Position numbers and translations under genes: made by a program. A model generated the notes under the pieces. The model was not told the DNA's origin and made no database searches. It saw nothing but the letters and a program-made list of their open reading frames with translations. DNA of 64,000 bases from Microbacterium luticocti DSM 19459 (GTDB lineage Bacteria; Actinomycetota; Actinomycetes; Actinomycetales; Microbacteriaceae): NCBI RefSeq assembly GCF_000422405.1, contig NZ_AULS01000002.1, positions 248,001 through 312,000 on the forward strand, in the 5' to 3' direction. This document shows positions 1 through 7,602 of this stretch, one piece after another (position 1 is the first letter of the stretch; each line of letters opens with the position of its first letter).

Positions 1-2
1 CG

Positions 3-539
3 CCCGCCGCGATCGCCGAGGAGACCTCGTCGCTCGCGATGACCCGGCGACTCGCCCTCTTGCAGCCCTCGGGGACGTCCTGGCCCGTCGAACGCGCTGC
101 CCTGTCGACCGCGCTCGACGAAGCGGCACTGGCCGCAGCCGCGTACCTCGTCGGCGCCGGCGAGCGTCTGCTCGCCGAGGCCGTGGAATACGCCGGCGTC
201 CGCGAACAGTTCGGCCGACGGATCGGCGAGTTCCAGGCGCTGAAGCACCAGCTCGCCGATGTCCGCGTCGCGCTCTCGTTCGCCCGGCCGCTCGTGTGGG
301 CGGCCGCGCTGGACACCGCAGCGCCCACCCGGGCACGCGACATCTCGGCGGCGAAGGTGGCGGCATCCGACGCCGCCACGCTGGCGGCGCGCGTCTCGCT
401 GCAGGTGCACGGGGCGATCGGCTACACGGCCGAGCACGCGCTGCACATCTGGCTCGGGCTCGTCCCGGCGCTCGTCGGCGTCTGGGGCACTGTGCGATTC
501 CACCGCTCGCGCGTGGCCCGCAGCCTGTTTTCCGCGTAG
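3..539 (+). CDS. Acyl-CoA dehydrogenase, C-terminal part (cut by window edge)
   Basis: The reading frame is open from base 3, so the gene starts outside the window; about 178 C-terminal residues are present. It carries the FAD-binding C-terminal helical domain, with REQFGRRIGEFQALKHQLAD and the VHGAIGYTAEH stretch typical of the FadE enzymes of actinobacterial steroid catabolism. It would introduce an alpha,beta double bond into an acyl-CoA. A second acyl-CoA dehydrogenase follows 36 bases downstream on the same strand; such tandem pairs in steroid degraders form alpha2beta2 heterotetramers, so I infer that these two are partners. Family is certain, substrate is inferred from the neighbourhood. 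Confidence 0.88.
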   Translation, partial: PAAIAEETSSLAMTRRLALLQPSGTSWPVERAALSTALDEAALAAAAYLVGAGERLLAEAVEYAGVREQFGRRIGEFQALKHQLADVRVALSFARPLVWAAALDTAAPTRARDISAAKVAASDAATLAARVSLQVHGAIGYTAEHALHIWLGLVPALVGVWGTVRFHRSRVARSLFSA

Positions 540-575
540 CATCCGATCCCACCGCCATCCGCTCCCGGAGTCCCC

Positions 576-1688
576 ATGCAATTCGAACCCACTGAGGAAC
601 AGGCCGAACTGCGCGCGATCGTGCGCGAGATCCTCACCCGCCGCGCCGATGGACCCGCCGTGCGCCGTGCGATCGCCGGCCCCGCGGGCTACGACCCCGA
701 GCTGTGGCGCATGCTGTGCGAAGAGGTGGGGGCCGCGGCGCTGGCGATTCCCGAGGAGTACGGAGGGGCCGGGTTCAGCCGCTTCGAGACGCATCTGGTC
801 CTCGAGGAGCTCGGCTACTCCCTCGTGCCGTCCCCCTACCTCGGCTCGGTGGCGCTGGCCGCGCAGGCGATCCTCGCATCGGGAGACGAGGACGCATGCC
901 GACGCCTCCTGCCGGCCATCGCGGACGGATCCGCGCTCGCCGCGCTCGGCTGGGCCGACCCGCGCGGCCGCTTCTCACCCGCCACAGTGGCCGCCACCGC
1001 GACGTTCGACGGCGAGTGGCACATCAGCGGTGAGATCCCACTCGTCCTGGAAGGACACGACGCGGCCATCGCGATCGTGATCGCCGGGACCGACGACGGA
1101 CCCCGGATGTTCGAGCTGACCCGACCGGAGGCGCTCGAACGGACGTCCACCCCTGCGCTCGATCCCACCCTGCGCTTTGCAACCTGGCGGATGGACGCGG
1201 TGCCGGCGCGACCGCTGGGCGACGGCGACCCGAACGCCCTCGACACGGTCCGCGACCGTGCCTTGGCGGCGATCGCGTCGACGCAGTCGGGCACGGCCGC
1301 ACGAGGTCTCGACATGACCGTCGCCTACGCCGCCCAGCGGGTGCAGTTCGGACGGCCCATCGGCTCGTTCCAGGCCCTGAAGCACCGGATGGCCGACATG
1401 CACGTGAAGGTCGAGACATCGCGGACGGCGTCGCGCGCCGCCGCCTGGGCCGACTCCGAGGACGCGCCCGAGCGCGCCGAGCTCGCACTTCTGGCGAAGG
1501 CCTCGTGCTCTGACGCCCTCTCGCACGTGGGCTCGGAGACCATCCAACTGCACGGCGGTATCGGCATCACCTGGGAGCACGACGCCCAGCTCGTGTTCAA
1601 GCGCGCGCACGCCACCGCGCAGCTGTTTGGCACAGCAGCACAGCAGCGCACGCGCGCCGCGGTCTCACTAGGTCTCGTGGTCACCTGA
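576..1688 (+). CDS. Acyl-CoA dehydrogenase (FadE-type, steroid-cluster partner subunit)
   Basis: This 370-aa protein has the full acyl-CoA dehydrogenase layout: an N-terminal helical domain beginning EPTEEQAELR, a middle beta domain and a C-terminal helical domain with RVQFGRPIGSFQALKHRMAD and QLHGGIGITWEHDAQL. The middle domain is short and poorly conserved, and the C-terminal region does not show the usual YEGT motif carrying the catalytic glutamate. This fits one subunit of a two-gene heteromeric FadE. It lies 36 bases after the preceding acyl-CoA dehydrogenase. Its 3' end overlaps the convergent carbonic-anhydrase-like gene by 21 bases. Steroid ring C/D substrate is inferred from ipdAB and fadD3 nearby. 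Confidence 0.9.
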   Translation: MQFEPTEEQAELRAIVREILTRRADGPAVRRAIAGPAGYDPELWRMLCEEVGAAALAIPEEYGGAGFSRFETHLVLEELGYSLVPSPYLGSVALAAQAILASGDEDACRRLLPAIADGSALAALGWADPRGRFSPATVAATATFDGEWHISGEIPLVLEGHDAAIAIVIAGTDDGPRMFELTRPEALERTSTPALDPTLRFATWRMDAVPARPLGDGDPNALDTVRDRALAAIASTQSGTAARGLDMTVAYAAQRVQFGRPIGSFQALKHRMADMHVKVETSRTASRAAAWADSEDAPERAELALLAKASCSDALSHVGSETIQLHGGIGITWEHDAQLVFKRAHATAQLFGTAAQQRTRAAVSLGLVVT

Positions 1689-2288
1689 CCGCGTCTCGTG
1701 GAGCGGGCGGGAGACCTCCCGCGAGGTGCTCACCCGAGAGCGGTCCGCGGGGACGGCGGTCAGCGGCGTGGCCCGGCGCAACGAGCCGAGCGAGCGCTGC
1801 GCGAGGTCCGCATAGACGCCCACTCCGTTCCGCTTCCATTCCAGCGTCTGCACGTCGAGCTCCTTGACAACACGGGCAGGGCTTCCCAAGGCCATCGTCG
1901 CGGCCGGGATGCGGGTGCCCGCGGTGACCACGGCGCCGGCGCCGACGAGAGCGTCCTCGCCGACCTCGGCGCCGTCCAGGATGACGGCGCCCATCCCGAT
2001 GAGCGCGTAGGAGCCGATCCGACAGCCGTGCAGGATCGCCCCATGGCCCACGTGGCTGTGCGGGGCCAGGACGGTGTCGGCGCCCGGGAAGACGTGCAGG
2101 GTGCACGAGTCCTGCACGTTCGATTCCTCGCCCACCACGATCCGGCCGAAGTCGCCGCGAAGACTCGCGAACGGGCCGATGTAGCAGCCGGGACCGATGA
2201 TCACGTCGCCGATGAGACTCGCCGTCTCGTGGACGAACGCTGTCGGGTCAACGACCGGCACGACACCGTCGATCTCGTAGGCGGGCAT
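1668..2288 (-). CDS. Gamma-carbonic-anhydrase-like hexapeptide-repeat protein (PaaY/CaiE type)
   Basis: A 206-aa left-handed beta-helix protein made of hexapeptide repeats (for example IGDVII, IGPGCY). The three-histidine metal site of gamma carbonic anhydrases appears to be present: His in SCTLHVFPG and two in HSHVGHGAILHG. The family includes PaaY, a thioesterase-like helper of phenylacetate catabolism, and CaiE; such proteins often accompany CoA-thioester pathways. The start at 2288 was chosen because its ATG overlaps the TGA of the upstream SDR gene (ATGA), indicating translational coupling; the open frame continues upstream only as a shadow of the SDR. Exact substrate cannot be told. Confidence 0.85.
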   Translation of the reverse strand: MPAYEIDGVVPVVDPTAFVHETASLIGDVIIGPGCYIGPFASLRGDFGRIVVGEESNVQDSCTLHVFPGADTVLAPHSHVGHGAILHGCRIGSYALIGMGAVILDGAEVGEDALVGAGAVVTAGTRIPAATMALGSPARVVKELDVQTLEWKRNGVGVYADLAQRSLGSLRRATPLTAVPADRSRVSTSREVSRPLHETRSGDHET

Positions 2289-3034
2289 CAGGCGACCTGC
2301 CCGCCGTCGATGACGAACTCGTGGCCGGTGCAGTAGCTGCTGGCATCGCTGGCCAGGAAGGCGACCAGACGCGAGACCTCTTCGGGCCGGCCGGCCCTCG
2401 GTATCGGGATCTGCGTGATGAACCCGACCCCGGCACGGGTGTCCTCGCTGATCATCTGCGTATCGACCGCGCCGGGGCAGATCGCGTTGACACGGATCCC
2501 ATAGGGCCCGTACTCGTGGGCCACGGACCGCGTCGCGCCCAGCACCGCCCACTTCGAGGCCGCATAGGGCACCCGGTTCGCGTAGCCGGTCAGGCCGGCC
2601 GTCGAGGAGATGTTCACGATCGACCCGCCGTTCTCCTTCATCAGCGGCAGGATCGCCTTCATGCCGAGCATCGGCCCGATCGCATTGACGTCCATGACCA
2701 GACGGATCGTCTCTTCGCTCGTCTCGGACAGCGGTCCTGTCGGGCAGAATCCCGCGTTGTTCACGAGCACATCCACCCGCCCGAACGCTTCGCTCGCAAG
2801 GGCGCAGACGGCACGCCACCCGTCGCGGGAGGAGACGTCGTGGCGGATCGCGACGGCGCCCTCGCCGAGCTCGGCGGCGAGCGCCGCCACGCCAGGCTCA
2901 TCCATGTCGGTCAGGACCAGACGCGCGCCCAGGTCGTGCAGCAGACGCGCATGGGCGCGCCCCTGCCCGCCGGCGGCTCCGGTGATGACGGCGACGCGGC
3001 CCTCCAGGTCGATGATCGGTTCTGCGGTTGCCAT
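2288..3034 (-). CDS. SDR-family oxidoreductase
   Basis: A 248-aa classical short-chain dehydrogenase. It has the nucleotide-binding TGAAGGQG near residue 19, NNAG near 90, a catalytic serine in ISSTAG and the YAASK (YxxxK) motif, and ends in a typical TGHEFVIDGG tail. It would oxidise or reduce a hydroxy/keto group with NAD(P). A Shine-Dalgarno-like AGAGGAA precedes the ATG. It is the first gene of a minus-strand pair with the gamma-carbonic-anhydrase gene, and its promoter region carries a KstR2-like operator (3069-3078) shared with the divergent VOC gene. A hydroxysteroid or hydroxyacyl-CoA substrate is inference from context. Confidence 0.88.
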   Translation of the reverse strand: MATAEPIIDLEGRVAVITGAAGGQGRAHARLLHDLGARLVLTDMDEPGVAALAAELGEGAVAIRHDVSSRDGWRAVCALASEAFGRVDVLVNNAGFCPTGPLSETSEETIRLVMDVNAIGPMLGMKAILPLMKENGGSIVNISSTAGLTGYANRVPYAASKWAVLGATRSVAHEYGPYGIRVNAICPGAVDTQMISEDTRAGVGFITQIPIPRAGRPEEVSRLVAFLASDASSYCTGHEFVIDGGQVA

Positions 3035-3068
3035 GGCTTCCTCTCGGGGTGGATGCTCGCCAGTCGAG

Positions 3069-3078
3069 CAAGCGTTAG
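3069..3078. promoter_or_regulatory. KstR2-like operator, site 1
   Basis: CAAGCGTTAG (reverse CTAACGCTTG) lies between the divergent SDR (start 3034) and VOC (start 3119) genes. It matches the inner part of the known KstR2 motif AnCAAGnnCTTGnT with one changed base. The overlapping TTAGGTT could serve as a -10 element for the rightward gene, so binding would block transcription. It is one of ten such sites in the first 30 kb. Confidence 0.65.
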
Positions 3079-3118
3079 GTTGTTATCAAGGAACACGGAC
3101 AGCGAAGGGACGCGAGCG

Positions 3119-3577
3119 ATGCGATGTCTTCACCACATCGGGATCACGGTCGGCGACATGGACGAAGCGCTGCGCTTCTACCGCACCGTCTCGGGCGGCG
3201 TCGTCGAGGGCCCGTACGTCAAGAGTGGACCGGCCGTGGAGGCGGCCACCGGGCATCCGGGCGCGCAGATCCTGCAGGCGTTCGTCGCCCTGTCCGCGGG
3301 GGCCGCCGTCATCGAGCTGCTCGAGTACCGCGGTACGGGTGCCCCGCGCATCGACCCCAACAATGCCTCGATCGGCGCCGCGCATCCCGCCGTCGTCGTG
3401 GACGACATGGACGCCGCTCTCGCCGAGGTGCGGGAACTCGGCTACGAGACCCTCTCCGAGCCGATGACCGGCACCACCGGGCCGCTCGAAGACTGGCGCT
3501 ACGTCTATGTCCTCGGCCCGGACGGTGTGCGCGTCGAGCTCGTGCAGCCTCCCGCCGCCGAGGCATCCGCCCACTAG
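3119..3577 (+). CDS. VOC-superfamily protein (glyoxalase / methylmalonyl-CoA epimerase-like)
   Basis: A 152-aa protein with two beta-alpha-beta-beta-beta modules of the vicinal-oxygen-chelate fold. Probable metal ligands are His in LHHIGITV at the N-terminus, His in AAHPAVVVDD near residue 85 and Glu in VRVELVQPP near the C-terminus. Family members act as epimerases, isomerases, lyases or ring-cleavage enzymes; the pattern resembles methylmalonyl-CoA epimerase most, but I would not fix a reaction. The ATG at 3119 has GAAGGGA upstream; the much longer open frame to the left is a shadow of the SDR. A KstR2-like site sits about 40 bases upstream. It converges on the aldo/keto reductase with overlapping stop codons. 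Confidence 0.82.
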   Translation: MRCLHHIGITVGDMDEALRFYRTVSGGVVEGPYVKSGPAVEAATGHPGAQILQAFVALSAGAAVIELLEYRGTGAPRIDPNNASIGAAHPAVVVDDMDAALAEVRELGYETLSEPMTGTTGPLEDWRYVYVLGPDGVRVELVQPPAAEASAH

Positions 3578-4446
3578 GCGACCGAGCCGTTCAGCTGGGC
3601 AAGTTCCTCGTCGGTGAGGTCGATGCCGGGGGCCAAACACGAATCGCGCACACTCTCCGGTCGGCTCGCGCCGGGGATCGGGATGAGCACGGGCGACAGG
3701 CGCAGCAGCCACGCCAGTGCGATGACCTGCACGCTCACCTCGCGTGCGGCGGCCACGGCACGGAAGGCGGCTGCTTCCTCGCCCAGTCCCTTCGCCGAAC
3801 GCATACCTCCCAGCGGCCCCCATGCGAGGAACGCCAGCCCGTGCTCCTCGCACAGCCGTAGCACGGGATCGGAGCCCCGCGCGAGTGGCGAGTACTCGTT
3901 CTGGACACTGACCAGAGAGTCGCCGAGGATGTCCAGCGCCAGCAGCAGCTGGTCCGCGTCGACGTTGGAGACACCGACCCGCACCACCACCCCATCGTCG
4001 ACGAGCTGTGCGAGCGCCCCCAACGAATCCTCCAGGGGTACCTTCACGTCCGGCCGATGCAGGTGAAAAAGGGGCAGGGCTTCGAATCCGAGGCGCAGGG
4101 CCGACTCCCGGGCCGCTCGCGCCAGATGCTCGGGGCTGCCGTCCACCCACCAGGTTGCGTTCGGCCCGCGGGTGTGTCCGCCCTTCGTCGAGACGACGAC
4201 ATGATCGAGGGCACCGGGGTGCGAACGCAGCGCGGCGATGAGCGCGCGCTCGTTGACGCCCATCTCATCGGTCGGCCCATAGCTGTCGGCCGTGTCGAAC
4301 AGAGTGATGCCCGACTCCAATGCCGCTTCCACCGCACGTCTCCCGCGGGCCGAGTCCTGCTCCGGCGTCTGCGTGAGCGTCATGGCGCCCATCCCCAGCG
4401 CGGATACATGGAGATCGCCGATGCGCCGCTGCGGCAGCGATCTCAC
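3574..4446 (-). CDS. Aldo/keto reductase
   Basis: A 290-aa TIM-barrel aldo/keto reductase. The catalytic tetrad is visible: Asp and Tyr in DTADSYG, Lys in STKGG and His in FHLHRP. The C-terminal IPIPGASRPESV is the NADP-binding end of the barrel. It would reduce a ketone or aldehyde with NADPH. I start it at the GTG at 4446, which overlaps the TGA of the upstream SDR gene (GTGA), rather than at the longer upstream ATG that lies inside the SDR. It is therefore coupled to a KstR2-site-controlled transcript, which makes a keto/hydroxysteroid intermediate a plausible substrate. Confidence 0.87.
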   Translation of the reverse strand: MRSLPQRRIGDLHVSALGMGAMTLTQTPEQDSARGRRAVEAALESGITLFDTADSYGPTDEMGVNERALIAALRSHPGALDHVVVSTKGGHTRGPNATWWVDGSPEHLARAARESALRLGFEALPLFHLHRPDVKVPLEDSLGALAQLVDDGVVVRVGVSNVDADQLLLALDILGDSLVSVQNEYSPLARGSDPVLRLCEEHGLAFLAWGPLGGMRSAKGLGEEAAAFRAVAAAREVSVQVIALAWLLRLSPVLIPIPGASRPESVRDSCLAPGIDLTDEELAQLNGSVA

Positions 4447-5153
4447 TTGCCGGCCGCCGTCCAGCCGCCGTCCACCGGCAGGCACTGCCCGGTCACGAAC
4501 GTCGCGTCACTGAGTAGCCACGCGATCGCCTCGGCCTGCTCCGCAGGTTCAGCGAGCCGGCCCAGCGGCGCGCGGCGCTCGACATCGGAGACGTCGTACC
4601 CCTCCTTGTCGATGAGGTCCTGCACCATCGGCGTGCGGGTGTGTCCGGGGGCGATCGCGTTCACGCGGACACCGAGGGGCGCCCACTCGATCGCCAGGTT
4701 CGCCATGAGCTGGCGCTCAGCCGCTTTCGCCGTGCCATAGTCCGTCTGGTTCGCCCAGCCGCCGTATGCCGTCGTGGACGAGACCAGGACGACGGAGCCT
4801 GGCCGGCCGTCCAGCCGCCGCACCATCTGCCGGGCGACCACGAGCGCCCCGATGACGTGGATCTCGTACAGGCGCGCGATGCGGGCGATGTCCATCTCCA
4901 GCGCGGGCACGTACGCGCCGCGGATACCGTGCGACATCGCGAGTCCGGTGACGGGCCCGCGGCGTGCGGCGGCGCGATCGAACGCGGCCGAGACGGCGTC
5001 CTCGTCCGTCACGTCGACGGCTTCGGAATCGGGATCCGCCGACGGCGTCAGATCGAAGATCGTGACCGCGTGACCGCGGCCGCGCAGCTTCTCGACGGTG
5101 GCGGCACCGATACCGCTCGCGCCTCCGGTGACGATCGTATGTGGTGCGCTCAT
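4443..5153 (-). CDS. SDR-family oxidoreductase
   Basis: A 236-aa classical SDR with TGGASGIG near the N-terminus, a serine in VSSTTAYG, the catalytic YGTAK motif and a C-terminal TGQCLPVDGG. It lacks the usual NNAG, having AMSHGI at that place, so the substrate pocket edge may be unusual. The ATG at 5153 follows GGAGGACGGATC, a near-ideal Shine-Dalgarno. It is coupled to the aldo/keto reductase downstream and divergent from ipdA across a region with a KstR2-like operator. Likely an NAD(P)-dependent alcohol dehydrogenase of the steroid island; the exact step is unknown. Confidence 0.86.
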   Translation of the reverse strand: MSAPHTIVTGGASGIGAATVEKLRGRGHAVTIFDLTPSADPDSEAVDVTDEDAVSAAFDRAAARRGPVTGLAMSHGIRGAYVPALEMDIARIARLYEIHVIGALVVARQMVRRLDGRPGSVVLVSSTTAYGGWANQTDYGTAKAAERQLMANLAIEWAPLGVRVNAIAPGHTRTPMVQDLIDKEGYDVSDVERRAPLGRLAEPAEQAEAIAWLLSDATFVTGQCLPVDGGWTAAGK

Positions 5154-5200
5154 GATCCGTCCTCCTCTACGTCGCAAGTGCCATGCTACGCTGGTTACCA

Positions 5201-5214
5201 AACAAGCGCTAGGT
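5201..5214. promoter_or_regulatory. KstR2-like operator, site 2
   Basis: AACAAGCGCTAGGT differs from the published KstR2 motif AnCAAGnnCTTGnT at one position only (CTAG for CTTG). It lies between the SDR starting at 5153 and ipdA starting at 5244. The overlapping TAGGTT is a plausible -10 hexamer for ipdA. Confidence 0.75.
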
Positions 5215-5243
5215 TTGCGCGATGATGCGTGCGAGGAGCAGGA

Positions 5244-6110
5244 GTGCCCGACAAACTCATGACCATCGAGGAAGCCGTCGCCACAGTCGAGAGTGGCATG
5301 ACCATCGGGATCGGCGGCTGGGGTTCACGACGCAAGCCCATGTCGCTTGTGCGCGCCCTGCTGCGTAGCGACGTCACAGACCTCACAGTCGTCGCCTTCG
5401 GCGGACCGGATGTCGGACTTCTCGCGCACGCGGGACGGATCCGAAAGTTGATCTACGGCTTCGTGTCGCTCGACAGCATTCCCCTCGACCCTCTGTTCAC
5501 CGCCGTCCGACAGCGGGGCGGGCTCGAGGTCGAAGAGTACGACGAAGGGATGTTCGTGTCGGGGCTGCGAGCCGCCGCGGGACGTCTGGATTTCCTGCCG
5601 ATCCGCGCCGGCATCGGCTCGGATGTGCTCGCTGCCAACCCCCACCTCAAGACGGTGCGATCGCCCTACTCGGATGACGAATACGCGGCGATGCCCGCCC
5701 TTCCCCTGGATGTCGCGTTCGTGCACATGAACCGTGCGGATGCCGCGGGCAACGGACAGTTCCTCGGACCTGATCCCTACTTCGACGACCTGTTCGCGAT
5801 GGCCGCCACGCGCACGATCGTCTCTGCAGAGAAGATCGTGCCGACTTCACAGCTGCTCGAGGAAGGGACCTTCCACACGCTTCTGCTCCCGCGCATGTAC
5901 GTGTCCGGCGTGGTCGAAACACCACGAGGAGCACACTTCACGACGTGCGAGCCGGACTATCTGCGTGACGAGATGTTCCAGCGCCACTACGCGCAGTCCG
6001 CCAAGGATCCCAAGGCCTGGGCCGCGTTCGTCGAGCGATTCCTCAGCACCGATGAAGCCGGTTACCACGACGCGGTGGCCGGATTCCACACCGACCAGGG
6101 AGAGTCATGA
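5244..6110 (+). CDS. ipdA: IpdA: COCHEA-CoA ring-opening hydrolase, alpha subunit
   Basis: A 288-aa CoA-transferase family I alpha-type subunit. The N-terminus (MPDKLMTIEEAV then GGWGSRRKP at residues 24-32), LRSDVTDLTVV and YGFVSLDS closely resemble what I recall of mycobacterial IpdA (Rv3551). IpdAB hydrolyses the last carbocyclic ring (COCHEA-CoA) of steroid rings C/D rather than transferring CoA. The GTG at 5244 was chosen because GAGGAG precedes it by five bases and because the resulting N-terminus matches the family; an upstream GTG at 5229 lacks such a site. The stop overlaps ipdB (ATGA). A KstR2-like operator lies just upstream. Confidence 0.9.
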   Translation: MPDKLMTIEEAVATVESGMTIGIGGWGSRRKPMSLVRALLRSDVTDLTVVAFGGPDVGLLAHAGRIRKLIYGFVSLDSIPLDPLFTAVRQRGGLEVEEYDEGMFVSGLRAAAGRLDFLPIRAGIGSDVLAANPHLKTVRSPYSDDEYAAMPALPLDVAFVHMNRADAAGNGQFLGPDPYFDDLFAMAATRTIVSAEKIVPTSQLLEEGTFHTLLLPRMYVSGVVETPRGAHFTTCEPDYLRDEMFQRHYAQSAKDPKAWAAFVERFLSTDEAGYHDAVAGFHTDQGES

Positions 6111-6865
6111 CTGCCGAAGTCACCACTGCAGAGGTCTGCATCGCCGCGTGCGCCGACACGTATCGCAATGCGGGCGAAATACTCGCCCATGCGGTGGGCA
6201 TCATCCCTGGCCTCGGCGCCCGCCTTGCGAAGGCGACGTTCGCGCCCGACATCGTTCTCACCGACGGCGAGGCATTCCTGATGAGCATTCCCGCCCCGGT
6301 CGGCGCGCCGGCATCAGCGGGCGGTGTGGTCGAGGGCTGGGTGCCCTTTCGCCGGATCTTCGACATCCTCTCGTCCGGGCGACGCCAAAGCATGATGGGC
6401 GCCAGCCAGATCGACCGGTACGGCAACCAGAACATCTCGCTCATCGGCGACTGGCGCAAGCCGACTCGTCAGCTCATCGGTGTGCGCGGGGCACCGGGCA
6501 ACACCGCCAACCACCGCGTCGACTACTGGGTATCCCGCCACAGCCCACGGGTGTTCGTTCCCGCGGTCGACATGGTCTCGGGCGTCGGAAATGACCGCGC
6601 CCGCCGTGCGGGCTCCACGTTGCGTTTCCATCATCTTGGTGTGGTGATCACCGATCTGGCCGTCTTCGACTTCGATGACGAGGGACTCCTACGGGTCAAG
6701 TCGGTCCACCCGGGCGTCGACCCGCAGCAGGTTGTCGACAACACCGGGTTCCCCGTCGACGTCGATGATGTACCCCCCACGCGCACCCCCAACGCCGACG
6801 AACTCACGCTCATCCGCGAGGTCCTGGACCCCCAGGGCTTGCGATCGCGCGAGGTCGCGGGCTGA
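6107..6865 (+). CDS. ipdB: IpdB: COCHEA-CoA ring-opening hydrolase, beta subunit
   Basis: A 252-aa CoA-transferase family I beta-type subunit, translationally coupled to ipdA. It begins with an AEVCIAACADTYRNAGEIL helix and contains LTDGEAFLMS, GWVPFRRIFD, GASQIDRYGNQN and a GAPGNTANHRVDYWV stretch typical of IpdB orthologues. With IpdA it forms the hydrolase that opens ring D-derived COCHEA-CoA in the HIP pathway. It ends two bases before the stop of the convergent kstR2-like gene, so the catabolic enzyme and its presumed regulator are packed tail to tail. Confidence 0.9.
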   Translation: MTAEVTTAEVCIAACADTYRNAGEILAHAVGIIPGLGARLAKATFAPDIVLTDGEAFLMSIPAPVGAPASAGGVVEGWVPFRRIFDILSSGRRQSMMGASQIDRYGNQNISLIGDWRKPTRQLIGVRGAPGNTANHRVDYWVSRHSPRVFVPAVDMVSGVGNDRARRAGSTLRFHHLGVVITDLAVFDFDDEGLLRVKSVHPGVDPQQVVDNTGFPVDVDDVPPTRTPNADELTLIREVLDPQGLRSREVAG

Positions 6866-6867
6866 CC

Positions 6868-7476
6868 CTACTCGGCAAGGATTCCGTTGTGCAGCAGATC
6901 GAGGAAGTTCTCGGCAAGGCTGGCTGCCGTGTGCCCTCTTCCCGGCCGATACCACCGCACAGTGGACCATACTGCGTCACGGATGAACCGGTACGCGACG
7001 AAGGCGTCGAACGAGTCCCGGAGCTCACCGCGTTCCTGACCGTCCCGCAGCTGCGCCAGCCAGAGCTTCTCGATACGCATGCTGTCTTTCTCGAGGAACT
7101 CGAAGCCCTTCTGGGTCGCGAGGAACGCGGACTCGTTCTGGTAGAGGGCGACGGCGTCGTGCTGTTGCTCGATGGCCACGAACGCATGCTCGATGAGCTT
7201 GTCGAGCACCTCACGCGGGCCAGCGTCCGAGTCCGCGATCTCTTCGAACTTCGCCAGCAGACCGCTCAGGAACGACCGCAGGATCTCTTCGAGGATCGCT
7301 TCTTTGGACGAGAAGTGATGGTAGAGACTGCCGGAGAGGATGCCTGCCTCGTCGGCGATGTCGCGGACGGTGGTGGACGAGTATCCCCGTCGGGCGATCA
7401 GGTGCGCGGCGATCGCCAAGATCTGATCCCTTCGCTCGGAACTCTGCTCCGTCTTCGTCCGCGTCGTGCGTGGCAT
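6868..7476 (-). CDS. kstR2: KstR2-like TetR-family repressor of the HIP regulon
   Basis: A 202-aa TetR-family protein. Residues about 36-57 form the helix-turn-helix (TTVRDIADEAG, GSLYHHFSSKE); the ligand domain ends with AYRFIRDAVWSTVRWYRPG. Both stretches closely match mycobacterial KstR2 (Rv3557c, about 200 aa), which is released from DNA by HIP-CoA. I start it at the ATG at 7476, preceded by AAGGA, because the upstream ATG at 7515 lies inside the palindromic operator 7513-7526, an unlikely place for translation to begin. It is divergent from fadD3, whose product makes HIP-CoA, so enzyme and sensor share one promoter region. Confidence 0.88.
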   Translation of the reverse strand: MPRTTRTKTEQSSERRDQILAIAAHLIARRGYSSTTVRDIADEAGILSGSLYHHFSSKEAILEEILRSFLSGLLAKFEEIADSDAGPREVLDKLIEHAFVAIEQQHDAVALYQNESAFLATQKGFEFLEKDSMRIEKLWLAQLRDGQERGELRDSFDAFVAYRFIRDAVWSTVRWYRPGRGHTAASLAENFLDLLHNGILAE

Positions 7477-7512
7477 CGGCGTCCTTCCCCCTTCGGCGCT
7501 CGGCGATTTCGC

Positions 7513-7526
7513 CAAGCATTTGCTTG
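7513..7526. promoter_or_regulatory. KstR2-like operator, site 3 (autoregulatory)
   Basis: CAAGCATTTGCTTG is a palindrome with half-sites CAAGCA and TGCTTG around a TT centre; the reverse strand reads CAAATGCTTG. It is 37 bases upstream of the kstR2-like start and about 77 bases upstream of the fadD3-like start, suited to autoregulation plus control of the ligase. Confidence 0.72.
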
Positions 7527-7602
7527 TTCATGTTACGCAGTCAACAATTAGCACACCCGATGACCCGCCCGCATTCCCAAATCCCGCGAAAGGATCCCGA
7601 CG

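Noticed and set aside
2321..3118. Upstream extension of the VOC gene to 418 aa
   Set aside because: The extra part overlaps the SDR on the other strand and has no conserved residues; the ATG at 3119 with a ribosome site gives a normal VOC length.
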